NCBI GenBank assembly: GCA_034717985.1
Contig: JAYEMH010000035.1
Location: 20,221-25,279, forward strand
Reading direction: 5' to 3'
DNA from: JAYEMH01 sp034717985 [NCBI: Candidatus Ratteibacteria bacterium]
GTDB lineage: Bacteria > CAZDME01 > JAYEMH01
DNA length: 5,059 nucleotides
A program made the translations under genes and the position numbers. This document shows positions 1 through 5,059 of this stretch, piece by piece (the stretch's first letter is position 1; the number at the start of each line of letters is the position of its first letter). The notes beneath the pieces were generated by a model. That model was not told where the DNA came from. It ran no database searches and saw only the letters and a program-made list of their open reading frames with translations.

Positions 1-268
1 GCCGCAGCCCCACTCCTAAAAGCCGGAAGGAGCAATATTCCCCGGCCGTTAAAAAGGGGTTATAAAACACCGGATTCCAATCGTCGGTAATCCACTTTCC
101 AAAAAGGATCTTATTCCGGGCATTGTGAGCATGGGCACCCTCATCGCCGAATAATCCGCCGCTCCAGCTTAACTGCGTCGGCGGATCAGCGGCCAGATGC
201 CCCACTTTAAACCCCAACAGGAGAATAAATAAGCAAATAATTAAGATAGTCTTTTTGTCTTTAAACAC
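1..268 (-). CDS. GT-C / family 39-like membrane glycosyltransferase, N-terminal fragment (3' end outside window)
   Basis: Reading leftward from a GTG at 266-268 gives 89 open residues that run off the window. Seen: a short basic N-terminus (MFKDKK), a hydrophobic membrane segment at about residues 7-20 (TILIICLFILLLGF), then a non-cytoplasmic loop containing LFGDEGAHAHNARN, with Asp42-Glu43, followed by FGKWITDDWNPVFYNP. This layout, one membrane helix and then a first loop with an acidic DE pair, is the hallmark of GT-C enzymes of the PMT/ArnT/family 39 type. These transfer sugars from polyprenyl-phosphate donors on the outer face of the inner membrane, and the loop acidic residue acts in catalysis. 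An AGGA box lies 6 bases before the GTG; an in-frame TTG five codons upstream (281-283) has no such box. Donor and acceptor cannot be told from this fragment. It is probably the last visible gene of the cluster, or the first of a continuation. Confidence 0.8.
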   Translation of the reverse strand, partial: MFKDKKTILIICLFILLLGFKVGHLAADPPTQLSWSGGLFGDEGAHAHNARNKILFGKWITDDWNPVFYNPFLTAGEYCSFRLLGVGLR

Positions 269-274
269 CTTTCT

Positions 275-278
275 TCCT
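275..278 (-). promoter_or_regulatory. Ribosome binding site for the GTG-started glycosyltransferase
   Basis: AGGA, part of AGGAAGAAAG, is followed by 6 bases and then the GTG at 268-266. It decides the choice of this GTG over the upstream in-frame TTG. It abuts the left end of the CGCAGAT repeat block. Confidence 0.6.
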
Positions 279-327
279 AACAATAATCTGCGTTTATCTG
301 CGGTCTTTTAATCTGTGTCTATCTGCG
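278..327 (-). repeat. Paired CGCAGAT-type short direct repeats in an intergenic gap
   Basis: Read on the minus strand, two 25-base units lie head to tail (327-303 and 302-278). Their first 19 bases match at 17 positions. Each unit carries two heptamers whose starts are 10 bases apart: CGCAGAT at 327-321, CACAGAT at 317-311, CGCAGAT at 302-296 and CGCAGAT at 292-286. The block fills nearly all of the gap between the barrel gene and the glycosyltransferase gene. It cannot form an obvious hairpin, since the copies are direct rather than inverted. Similar GCAGAT/ATCTGCG-rich strings occur, from memory, between genes in many environmental bacterial genomes, with no agreed function; this resemblance was not checked. 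Confidence 0.75.
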
Positions 328-331
328 TTTT

Positions 332-1606
332 TCAAAACTTAAAGGTAACCTCACCCATTACCTGCGTTTTCACATCTTCACCGCAGGCCCGGGTAATCGT
401 TGTCCCCGGCCAATAATCACCCGGGATAAACCAGCCGGCAAATAAACCAAAAGAAAGACGTTCGTTATATTCATAATTCAACCGCAGGTCAATTTCATCC
501 CCGTCATGTTTGCCATTCCGATCCAGAGGCTTCTCGTTAGCCCGGTAATGAAACCACTCCAATAGAAAATCAACCTTATCCGCAGGCTGACATTTAAAGG
601 CGCTCCTGACAATCATTCTGTTTTCTTCGGTATATTTGGTGTGAAGTTCTCCGAAACGTTCCGAGCGAAAAAGCGGATGAAAGGCATTATAATCCCCTGA
701 ATCCGGATATTCCTCTCCGGAAAGGTTAATCAAGGTTAAAGCCAAACTCGGACTGTATTCAGAGGGAATGTGATATTCACCGCCCACATATCCCCCCCAG
801 GCCTTATAATCTCTTTCCGCCAGACCCAAATGGGAAAAACTGGCGGTATTGAAATCGCCCCATTGATAACAGCCTTCGGCCTTGAGATAAAAATTTTCAG
901 AAATTTCGCCGGTCGCCCGGCAGCCTAAAATCCAGACCCGGTCACTATTGGGATGATTATGTAATTTCCGGGAACTATCGTCATCTAAAAACAAATAAGG
1001 CTCAATTGTATTCTCGGGGCTGAATTCATAGAGGGCCACTAACCCGGCAAAATCGTTGTCACCGACATTGCCCGGCTCCCCGTGAGAATCGTATACCCGG
1101 CTGTAAAAAGCGTCAACGGTCAATTGGTCTCTTAGATATCGGGCTTTAATGGCGGTGAAATTTTCCGGGTCATCTTCAATGAAATCCCTGAATACATCCC
1201 GATCACCGGTAAGAAATCCTTCACCGTAAAGAAGCTCCTGCTTTCCTAAAGTGATTTCAACCGGCCAATCAAAAATATGGTTCAATTTCAGATAAGCCAG
1301 GTCTATTTCCACCCTGGAATTATTCAAATAATCCGCGTAATTGTCGCCGAAAAAATACGGTTTCCTGATTTGCCCGTGGACTTCAAGCATCTCTTCGAAT
1401 AAATTAAGCGTGCTAAACAAACGGCCCCGAAGCTGATATATTCCCCGGGTCTTTTTATCGTTTCCGTCAAACGATAAATCAACCTCCCGGTAAAAAGCGC
1501 GGAAGCGCAGGTCACCTCCGTAGCTGTAATCCATCTCCATGGCATCTGCCTTGTTTGATAGGAAAGTAAAAAGTATAAGCGCCAAACAAACAACCATCCT
1601 TTTCAT
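332..1606 (-). CDS. Alginate-export-family-like outer-membrane beta-barrel protein
   Basis: 424 residues. Residues 1-22 form a Sec signal peptide: basic MKRM, a hydrophobic core VVCLALILFTFL, and an Ala-Asp-Ala cleavage site at 20-22. The mature part of about 402 residues alternates polar and hydrophobic residues with many aromatic belts. It contains the GKQELLYGEGFLTGDRD segment (121-137), which resembles the 'GRQEL.yG...l.G' signature of AlgE-like alginate-export proteins. An AFHPLFRSERFGE stretch (308-320) also fits the family. It ends in EVTFKF, a C-terminal Phe typical of barrels recognised by the BAM machinery. AlgE of Pseudomonas is somewhat longer (about 490 residues, 18 strands), so the strand number here is uncertain. 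The family covers many porin-like proteins unrelated to alginate, so export of a glycan is suggested mainly by the neighbours. An SD site AAGGAGG sits 7 bases before the ATG. The start is 2 bases after the flippase-like gene's stop. Confidence 0.8.
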   Translation of the reverse strand: MKRMVVCLALILFTFLSNKADAMEMDYSYGGDLRFRAFYREVDLSFDGNDKKTRGIYQLRGRLFSTLNLFEEMLEVHGQIRKPYFFGDNYADYLNNSRVEIDLAYLKLNHIFDWPVEITLGKQELLYGEGFLTGDRDVFRDFIEDDPENFTAIKARYLRDQLTVDAFYSRVYDSHGEPGNVGDNDFAGLVALYEFSPENTIEPYLFLDDDSSRKLHNHPNSDRVWILGCRATGEISENFYLKAEGCYQWGDFNTASFSHLGLAERDYKAWGGYVGGEYHIPSEYSPSLALTLINLSGEEYPDSGDYNAFHPLFRSERFGELHTKYTEENRMIVRSAFKCQPADKVDFLLEWFHYRANEKPLDRNGKHDGDEIDLRLNYEYNERLSFGLFAGWFIPGDYWPGTTITRACGEDVKTQVMGEVTFKF

Positions 1607-1608
1607 CG

Positions 1609-2577
1609 CTATCCCTCCTTTTTTGGTAAAGTTTCTTTTCCTGTTTTTCTAAAGGCATATATCAATCCGCCGAGCACCCCCCAGACAACCACCATTCCAT
1701 AGGCAATCCAGGACAGCGCCACTGCCCCGGCTGAGAGCACCCCAAACTTGGATAGAAAAATAACAAAGGCGTTCTCCCTGATACCGATGCCGTTTATAGA
1801 GAGCGGCACCATTAAAATCACGGTGATAATGGGAATGATGAGAAAAAAATGAACCGGATTAATATTAAATCCCAGGGCAAGGGAAATAAAGTAATAATGA
1901 AGAATAACATTTATCTGCAGAAGAAAGGCATAAGCCATATTCCCCCAGAAACGCTTCTTCTCCTTTTTGTAGATGACAATCGCCTGGTGGGCCTCTTTGG
2001 CTTTGGCTTTAATTCTGTTCAACAGGGGCAAATTAAAAACCCTGCCTATTTGCTCGGCTGCTTTCGGCTGGATAACTAAAATCAGGCCGAAAATCATGAT
2101 TAACAAAACTAAAACCGAAATCCAGATTAAGGGAATATTGCCGACTATCCTGAACTCAAAGACTAAAGCCAGAGTGGCAATAGTCACCAGGGCCATCACC
2201 CCGGTTATCCTCTCTACCAGGACTACGGTAATCGATTTCACCGCGCTATGGCTATAGCGAATAGTATCGTATGCTCTTACCGTATCCCCGCCAATGGTCG
2301 TCGGCAGAAAATTATTGAAAAATGTGCCGACAATATAGGACGGGAGCAAACTCCGAAGAGGCACCTTTACCTGCTGAGCAGAAAGAAGAAGCTGCCATCT
2401 TAAAATACTGAATAGATATCCCGTTAAATGGAGCGAAAAAGCGCAGATAATCCAGAAATAATTTGCTGATTTCAGCGAAAACCAGATAGCCGTTAAATTC
2501 GTCCGGCTTAACAAATAGCAAAGAAGAAGGGAGCTGAAAAAGATTTTAAAAATAAAGAAAACCGTTCTTTTTTTCAT
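1609..2577 (-). CDS. Flippase-like integral membrane protein (LPG synthase TM / UPF0104 family, stand-alone)
   Basis: 322 residues, strongly hydrophobic, with likely membrane segments near residues 5-24, 38-60, 78-92, 115-140, 148-169, 213-236, 244-261 and 284-308. Family landmarks are visible. These are FLPTTIGGDTVRAY (90-103) with Gly96-Gly97-Asp98 and Arg101, VERITG (121-126), and the re-entrant-like PLSINGIGIRENAF (258-271) with Arg267-Glu268. This is the membrane domain found in MprF, where it flips aminoacylated lipids. Here there is no soluble aminoacyl-transfer domain, so the protein matches the stand-alone members (YbhN/AglD-tail-like) common in glycan clusters. Transport or partition of a lipid-linked sugar across the inner membrane is inferred, not shown. 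Its ATG overlaps the acetyltransferase stop as ATGA. The sequence before it (ATTAAACAGAG) has only a weak SD, pointing to translational coupling. The basic tail (KKEG) encodes the next gene's SD. Confidence 0.85.
   Translation of the reverse strand: MKKRTVFFIFKIFFSSLLLCYLLSRTNLTAIWFSLKSANYFWIICAFSLHLTGYLFSILRWQLLLSAQQVKVPLRSLLPSYIVGTFFNNFLPTTIGGDTVRAYDTIRYSHSAVKSITVVLVERITGVMALVTIATLALVFEFRIVGNIPLIWISVLVLLIMIFGLILVIQPKAAEQIGRVFNLPLLNRIKAKAKEAHQAIVIYKKEKKRFWGNMAYAFLLQINVILHYYFISLALGFNINPVHFFLIIPIITVILMVPLSINGIGIRENAFVIFLSKFGVLSAGAVALSWIAYGMVVVWGVLGGLIYAFRKTGKETLPKKEG
1614..1620 (-). promoter_or_regulatory. Strong ribosome binding site of the barrel gene, inside the preceding coding region
   Basis: AAGGAGG with 7 bases to the ATG at 1606-1604 is a near-perfect SD match. 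It lies within the last codons (Lys-Glu-Gly) of the flippase-like gene. It is the strongest such site in the window, consistent with higher output for an abundant outer-membrane protein. Confidence 0.8.
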
Positions 2578-3305
2578 CTCTGTTTAATAACCCGTGCCGG
2601 AATACCGGCTGCAACGACGAATTCCGGCAGATCTTTATTAACCAAACCGGCGGCGCCTACCAGCGTATCCCGCCCGATGGTTACTCCGTCTAAGACGGTC
2701 ACCCGGGCCCCCAGCCAGACATTGTCATGGATTACCACCCCACCCAGGCTTAATGAGGGTTGGGCCATAATGGGAATATCCTTTCTTGAGAAATCATGGC
2801 TCCCGCCGGCAACGATATAGGTAAAGCCGGCAATTAAAATATTTTTCCCTAATTTTACCGAGCTTTCCGAATAAATGGAACAATAAGCCCCGATATTCGT
2901 ATTTTCGCCAATTTCTATCTTTCCGCCTTTACAGCTTAAAATCGTATTCCGGCTGATGAAGGTATTATCGCCGATATAAATACCATCATCCTTTTCTCCT
3001 TTCGCATCCAGAACACAATAATCGTCAATTATCACATTATTCCCCAGAGAAATCTTCCCGGGATGACGAAGCGTTAATCCTTTTCCTAAAATCACGCCTC
3101 TGCCTATTTTTTTAAAAAGAACCCGGTAAAAAATCTTTCGGGCAAAAATTCCCAGCGCCCCGGGTAATCCGCCGAAAAGCAAAGTTATGATTTCGTATTT
3201 GAACAAAGAGAATATTCCCCCCTGGCCGATTACCAGAGCCTTGTATTTTTTAAAAGCCGAACCCTTTTTGGTTAAAACAGTCTGCAATTCGGTTGTTTCT
3301 TTCAT
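2574..3305 (-). CDS. Left-handed beta-helix (hexapeptide-repeat) O-acetyltransferase
   Basis: 243 residues from the ATG at 3305. About 35 mostly polar residues are followed by a hydrophobic, partly basic stretch (about 35-66, with FGGLPGALG) that may touch the membrane. From about residue 68 on, hexapeptide turns form the parallel beta-helix: VILGKG, ISLGNN, IYIGDN, IEIGEN, VKLGKN, VVIHDN, VTIGRD. The catalytic-type histidine is His170 in GGSHDF, as in acetyl-CoA-dependent acetyltransferases of the NodL/LacA/CatB/WcaF group. The C-terminus AAGIPARVIKQR is the classic closing motif. The protein probably O- or N-acetylates a sugar in the cytosol; the substrate is unknown. A TTG 24 bases upstream (3329) is in frame. 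The ATG is chosen because GGAAGGAAGG lies 6 bases before it and because it makes an ATGA overlap with the SDR gene. The gene's own stop forms another ATGA with the flippase-like gene. Confidence 0.87.
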   Translation of the reverse strand: MKETTELQTVLTKKGSAFKKYKALVIGQGGIFSLFKYEIITLLFGGLPGALGIFARKIFYRVLFKKIGRGVILGKGLTLRHPGKISLGNNVIIDDYCVLDAKGEKDDGIYIGDNTFISRNTILSCKGGKIEIGENTNIGAYCSIYSESSVKLGKNILIAGFTYIVAGGSHDFSRKDIPIMAQPSLSLGGVVIHDNVWLGARVTVLDGVTIGRDTLVGAAGLVNKDLPEFVVAAGIPARVIKQR

Positions 3306-4282
3306 AACCAGCCTTCCTTCCGATACCAATTAACGGTTAAGTTTATCCCTTCCGGCAAACCGTATTCAGGCTTAAAGGATAATTCCCGGTGCGCCCGGGA
3401 TATATTAAATTGCTGGTTCCTGGTAAAAAATTCCAGGCGGCGACGGGAAAGCGGGGGCTTTTTTCCAAAAGGGCGATAAAGGTTTTCCAGCGCAAAAGCG
3501 CCGCTTTTCGCCAGTTTTAAAGGGATATGCAGCCGAGGAGATGACCGGCCCAAAGCCTTGGCAATCAGGGAAACTAAATTATTCAAATCAAGGGTTTCTT
3601 CTCCTCCAACGAGGAAAATTTTTCCAGCGGCCTTTTCATCAAAAGCGCAAAGCTTGAAAGCATTAACTAAATCGTAAATAAAGAGGGGGTGTATCCGTAT
3701 CTTCCCATCGCCAATAATGGCAAAAGTCCCTTTGTTTATAGCTTTGAAAAGTTTAAAGGTTCTCCTGTCGCGCGGCCCATAAATCCAGGTGGGACGAACG
3801 ATAGAAACCGGGAGCTTCTCTTTTTTAAAAAAATCCAAACAGACTTTTTCCGCCTCATATTTGCTTTGCCCGTAGAGGTTGTCAGGTGAAAGAGGTGTTT
3901 TCTCATCGGCCGGCGGGTTTTTCAATTGCCCGTAGACAGCCACACTGCTGCAATAAACAAAAGCTCTTAAAACGGAACGGTCGGCCGCCCGCAAAAGATT
4001 CCGGGTAGTTAAAACATTGGCCTGGCGATAAAGATGAAGTAATTCCCGCGGCGCATTAATTAACCCTGCTAAATGAAAGATAATTTCTTTTCCCCGAACC
4101 GCCCGCTTTAAAGTATCCGGCTCGTTAAAGGAAGCATAAGACAGGGTTACTTTCAGCCGCTTAAGATTAGCCATACTACGCGGCTGGCGGCTGAGAACCG
4201 TCACCTCGTGCCTATCCTTAACCATCTTTTCGACTAAAGAACTACCGACAAAACCGGTTGCCCCGGTTACTAAAATCTTCAA
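3302..4282 (-). CDS. Extended SDR NAD(P)-dependent epimerase/dehydratase-like protein
   Basis: 326 residues, usual length for the family. The N-terminus MKILVTGATGFVGSSL carries the Rossmann GxxGxxG (Gly7, Gly10, Gly13). Next come HLAG (70-73), the Ser112-Ser113 pair in VYCSSVAVYG, and the catalytic Tyr137 and Lys141 (YxxxK). RPTWIYGPRD (163-172) and HPLFIYDLV (198-206) complete the extended SDR set. The C-terminal PPLSRRRLEFF and FNISRAHRELSFKPEYGLPEGI segments resemble 3-beta-HSD/sterol-dehydrogenase-like and HpnA-like branches as much as UDP-glucose 4-epimerase. The substrate (nucleotide sugar, or a lipid or terpenoid alcohol) therefore stays open; the neighbours favour a sugar. The Arg32 after strand 2 could favour NADPH. 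The start codon is TTG, overlapping the methyltransferase stop as TTGA, with GAGG 7 bases before it; the conserved MKILVTG start supports this choice. The stop overlaps the acetyltransferase start. Confidence 0.88.
   Translation of the reverse strand: MKILVTGATGFVGSSLVEKMVKDRHEVTVLSRQPRSMANLKRLKVTLSYASFNEPDTLKRAVRGKEIIFHLAGLINAPRELLHLYRQANVLTTRNLLRAADRSVLRAFVYCSSVAVYGQLKNPPADEKTPLSPDNLYGQSKYEAEKVCLDFFKKEKLPVSIVRPTWIYGPRDRRTFKLFKAINKGTFAIIGDGKIRIHPLFIYDLVNAFKLCAFDEKAAGKIFLVGGEETLDLNNLVSLIAKALGRSSPRLHIPLKLAKSGAFALENLYRPFGKKPPLSRRRLEFFTRNQQFNISRAHRELSFKPEYGLPEGINLTVNWYRKEGWL
3312..3321 (-). promoter_or_regulatory. Ribosome binding site that fixes the acetyltransferase start at 3305
   Basis: GGAAGGAAGG followed by 6 bases and ATG. 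The alternative in-frame TTG at 3329 lies upstream of this box and has no comparable site. The true product therefore lacks the eight extra residues (MVSEGRLV) that a longest-ORF call would add. Confidence 0.75.
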
Positions 4283-5059
4283 GTTATTTCCTCATTTTTC
4301 GCTTCGAGCATTAAAACGTATCCGGTTTGATATAAACGGTCAAGCTGAGAAAATAAAAGAAGCACCGGGTAAATTAAGGAATAAACCCTGAAGATTCGCC
4401 TGCTCTTCTTGAATTCAACTGAGGTTGACGGAGAAATACCGCCCTTAATATTGTTATCCCTCCTGGTTTTAGAGAACTTTACATAACCGGCATTCAGCAG
4501 TAATTCAAAAAATTCAGTAACAAAAAACGAATAACAACTGTGTGCGGTAATATTCATTTTCAATCTTTCAAGTTTCTCCTTCAACTCGGCGAGATTATAT
4601 CCGTCTTTTATGTGCCCGTAAAAATCAGCGGTTATCCCTAACTTTCTTTCCAACCAGTTAAGAATCGGCCCCCGGCTGGATTTAGGAACGGTGATATAAA
4701 GAGACCCATCCCGTTTGAGAATCCGTTTCACTTCCTTTAAAAACAATTCGTCGTCTTCAATATGTTCAAGAAAGTCAACAGCTAAAACACAGTCAAAAGT
4801 ATGGTCGTAAAAATTGAGCTGTTTAGGGTCTATTAAAAAAACCTTATCTCTTAATAGAGATTTAGTTACGGTTACATTCTCCCGGTCAATATCTGAGTGA
4901 TACCAATTTCCTCCCTGCTGCCTCAGGAAATGACCAAGCACGCCTTTTTCACAGCCGATTTCCAGACATTTCTTTCCTTTTTTCGGTTTAATAAAGGAAA
5001 GAATCCGCTTGAGTTTTTCTCTCTTTTTTAAAGAACGGGAAGCCAGCTTTAACTGCCAG
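4279..5059 (-). CDS. Class I SAM-dependent methyltransferase, 5' end outside window
   Basis: 259 residues are visible and the frame stays open to the window edge, so the start lies beyond it. Seen: a basic N-terminal stretch (WQLKLASRSLKKREKLKRIL), then motif I CLEIGCEKG (visible residues 31-39) for SAM binding, and an acidic SDID (55-58) at the end of strand 2. The motif II/post-II region follows with FDCVLAVDFLEHIEDDE (88-104), then LKRDGSLYITVPKS (114-127), the usual Methyltransf_11 layout. The middle YGHIKDGYNLAEL (147-159) and a hydrophobic C-terminus (IYPVLLLF, near 229-236) are typical of glycan-cluster members. A GTG at 4941 would be a false start, because motif I lies upstream of it. 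The protein probably methylates a sugar or lipid precursor; the acceptor cannot be inferred. Its stop overlaps the SDR start (TTGA), making it the most upstream visible gene of the operon. Confidence 0.87.
   Translation of the reverse strand, partial: WQLKLASRSLKKREKLKRILSFIKPKKGKKCLEIGCEKGVLGHFLRQQGGNWYHSDIDRENVTVTKSLLRDKVFLIDPKQLNFYDHTFDCVLAVDFLEHIEDDELFLKEVKRILKRDGSLYITVPKSSRGPILNWLERKLGITADFYGHIKDGYNLAELKEKLERLKMNITAHSCYSFFVTEFFELLLNAGYVKFSKTRRDNNIKGGISPSTSVEFKKSRRIFRVYSLIYPVLLLFSQLDRLYQTGYVLMLEAKNEEIT
4290..4293 (-). promoter_or_regulatory. Ribosome binding site supporting the TTG start of the SDR gene
   Basis: GAGG (in GAGGAAATAAC) ends 7 bases before the TTG at 4282. No ATG or GTG lies nearby in frame that would keep the conserved N-terminus, so the non-standard start is well supported. 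Confidence 0.65.

Larger units (their letters stand above)
269..331 (-). other. 63-base intergenic gap without a visible terminator or promoter
   Basis: This is the only real gap in the window. It contains the CGCAGAT repeats and the SD box of the glycosyltransferase. I see no GC-rich inverted repeat followed by a T-run after the barrel gene, and no convincing -35/-10 pair. Readthrough from the barrel gene into the glycosyltransferase is therefore the simplest reading, with the repeats possibly altering mRNA processing. That last point is inference. Confidence 0.5.
332..5059 (-). other. Putative five-gene translationally coupled operon for surface-glycan modification and export
   Basis: Junctions in transcription order are TTGA (4282-4279), ATGA (3305-3302), ATGA (2577-2574) and a 2-base gap (1608-1607). 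No internal terminator or promoter is visible, and all genes share the strand. The order is cytosolic modifying enzymes, then an inner-membrane flippase-like protein, then an outer-membrane barrel. The glycosyltransferase at 1-268 may belong to the same transcript. The promoter must lie to the right of the window. Confidence 0.75.

Noticed and set aside
278-327. CRISPR array
   Set aside because: The repeats are only 7-19 bases, with a 25-base period and no unique spacers of CRISPR length, and there are only two units; no cas gene is nearby.
269-331. Rho-independent terminator after the barrel gene
   Set aside because: The gap has direct repeats rather than an inverted repeat, and there is no GC stem followed by a T-run on the minus strand.
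1324-1593. 89-codon minus-strand open frame
   Set aside because: It lies wholly inside the barrel gene in another frame, has no SD-supported start and reads as low-plausibility sequence; the barrel frame carries the signal peptide and family motifs.
1849-2257. Two plus-strand open frames (1849-2079 and 1973-2257)
   Set aside because: Both are antisense to the flippase-like gene, overlap each other, and show no recognisable domain; they are by-products of the hydrophobic codon content.
2312-2521. 69-codon minus-strand open frame
   Set aside because: It is an out-of-frame shadow within the flippase-like gene, whose own frame carries conserved family motifs across the same bases.
3305-3329. 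TTG start for the acetyltransferase at 3329
   Set aside because: It would place the strong GGAAGGAAGG box inside the gene and lose the ATGA overlap; the ATG at 3305 fits both signals.
3689-3889. 66-codon plus-strand open frame
   Set aside because: It is antisense to the catalytic region of the SDR gene and has no domain or ribosome binding site.

Overview
All genes in this window lie on the minus strand, so the layout is described in transcription order, from high to low coordinates. The window is compact: five genes overlap or nearly touch, and a sixth follows after 62-63 bases. The organism is almost certainly a diderm (Gram-negative-type) bacterium, because one gene encodes a secreted beta-barrel of the alginate-export type with a signal peptide and a terminal phenylalanine. 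Base composition looks moderate, Shine-Dalgarno (SD) sites are clear, and TTG and GTG starts are used. The gene set and protein style recall uncultivated lineages such as Omnitrophota, but that is a weak inference; no marker gene is present.

From right to left the window holds six genes. They are a class I SAM methyltransferase (4279-5059, 5' end outside the window), an extended SDR NAD(P)-dependent epimerase/dehydratase-like enzyme (3302-4282, TTG start), and a left-handed beta-helix O-acetyltransferase (2574-3305). Next come a multi-pass flippase-like protein of the LPG-synthase-TM/UPF0104 family without a catalytic domain (1609-2577), an alginate-export-like outer-membrane barrel (332-1606), and the first 89 residues of a GT-C (family 39-like) membrane glycosyltransferase (1-268). 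The first four junctions are a TTGA overlap, two ATGA overlaps and a 2-base gap, which indicates one translationally coupled operon. The 63-base gap before the glycosyltransferase contains four copies of a CGCAGAT-like heptamer and no terminator hairpin.

Together the genes look like the modification and export end of a surface glycan or glycolipid pathway. The methyltransferase, SDR enzyme and acetyltransferase would make or decorate a sugar in the cytosol. The flippase-like protein would act at the inner membrane, the GT-C enzyme would transfer a lipid-linked sugar on the outer face, and the barrel could provide an outer-membrane exit. Each family assignment is well supported by motifs; the assembled pathway is inference. 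No RNA gene, mobile element, CRISPR array or clear promoter was seen.
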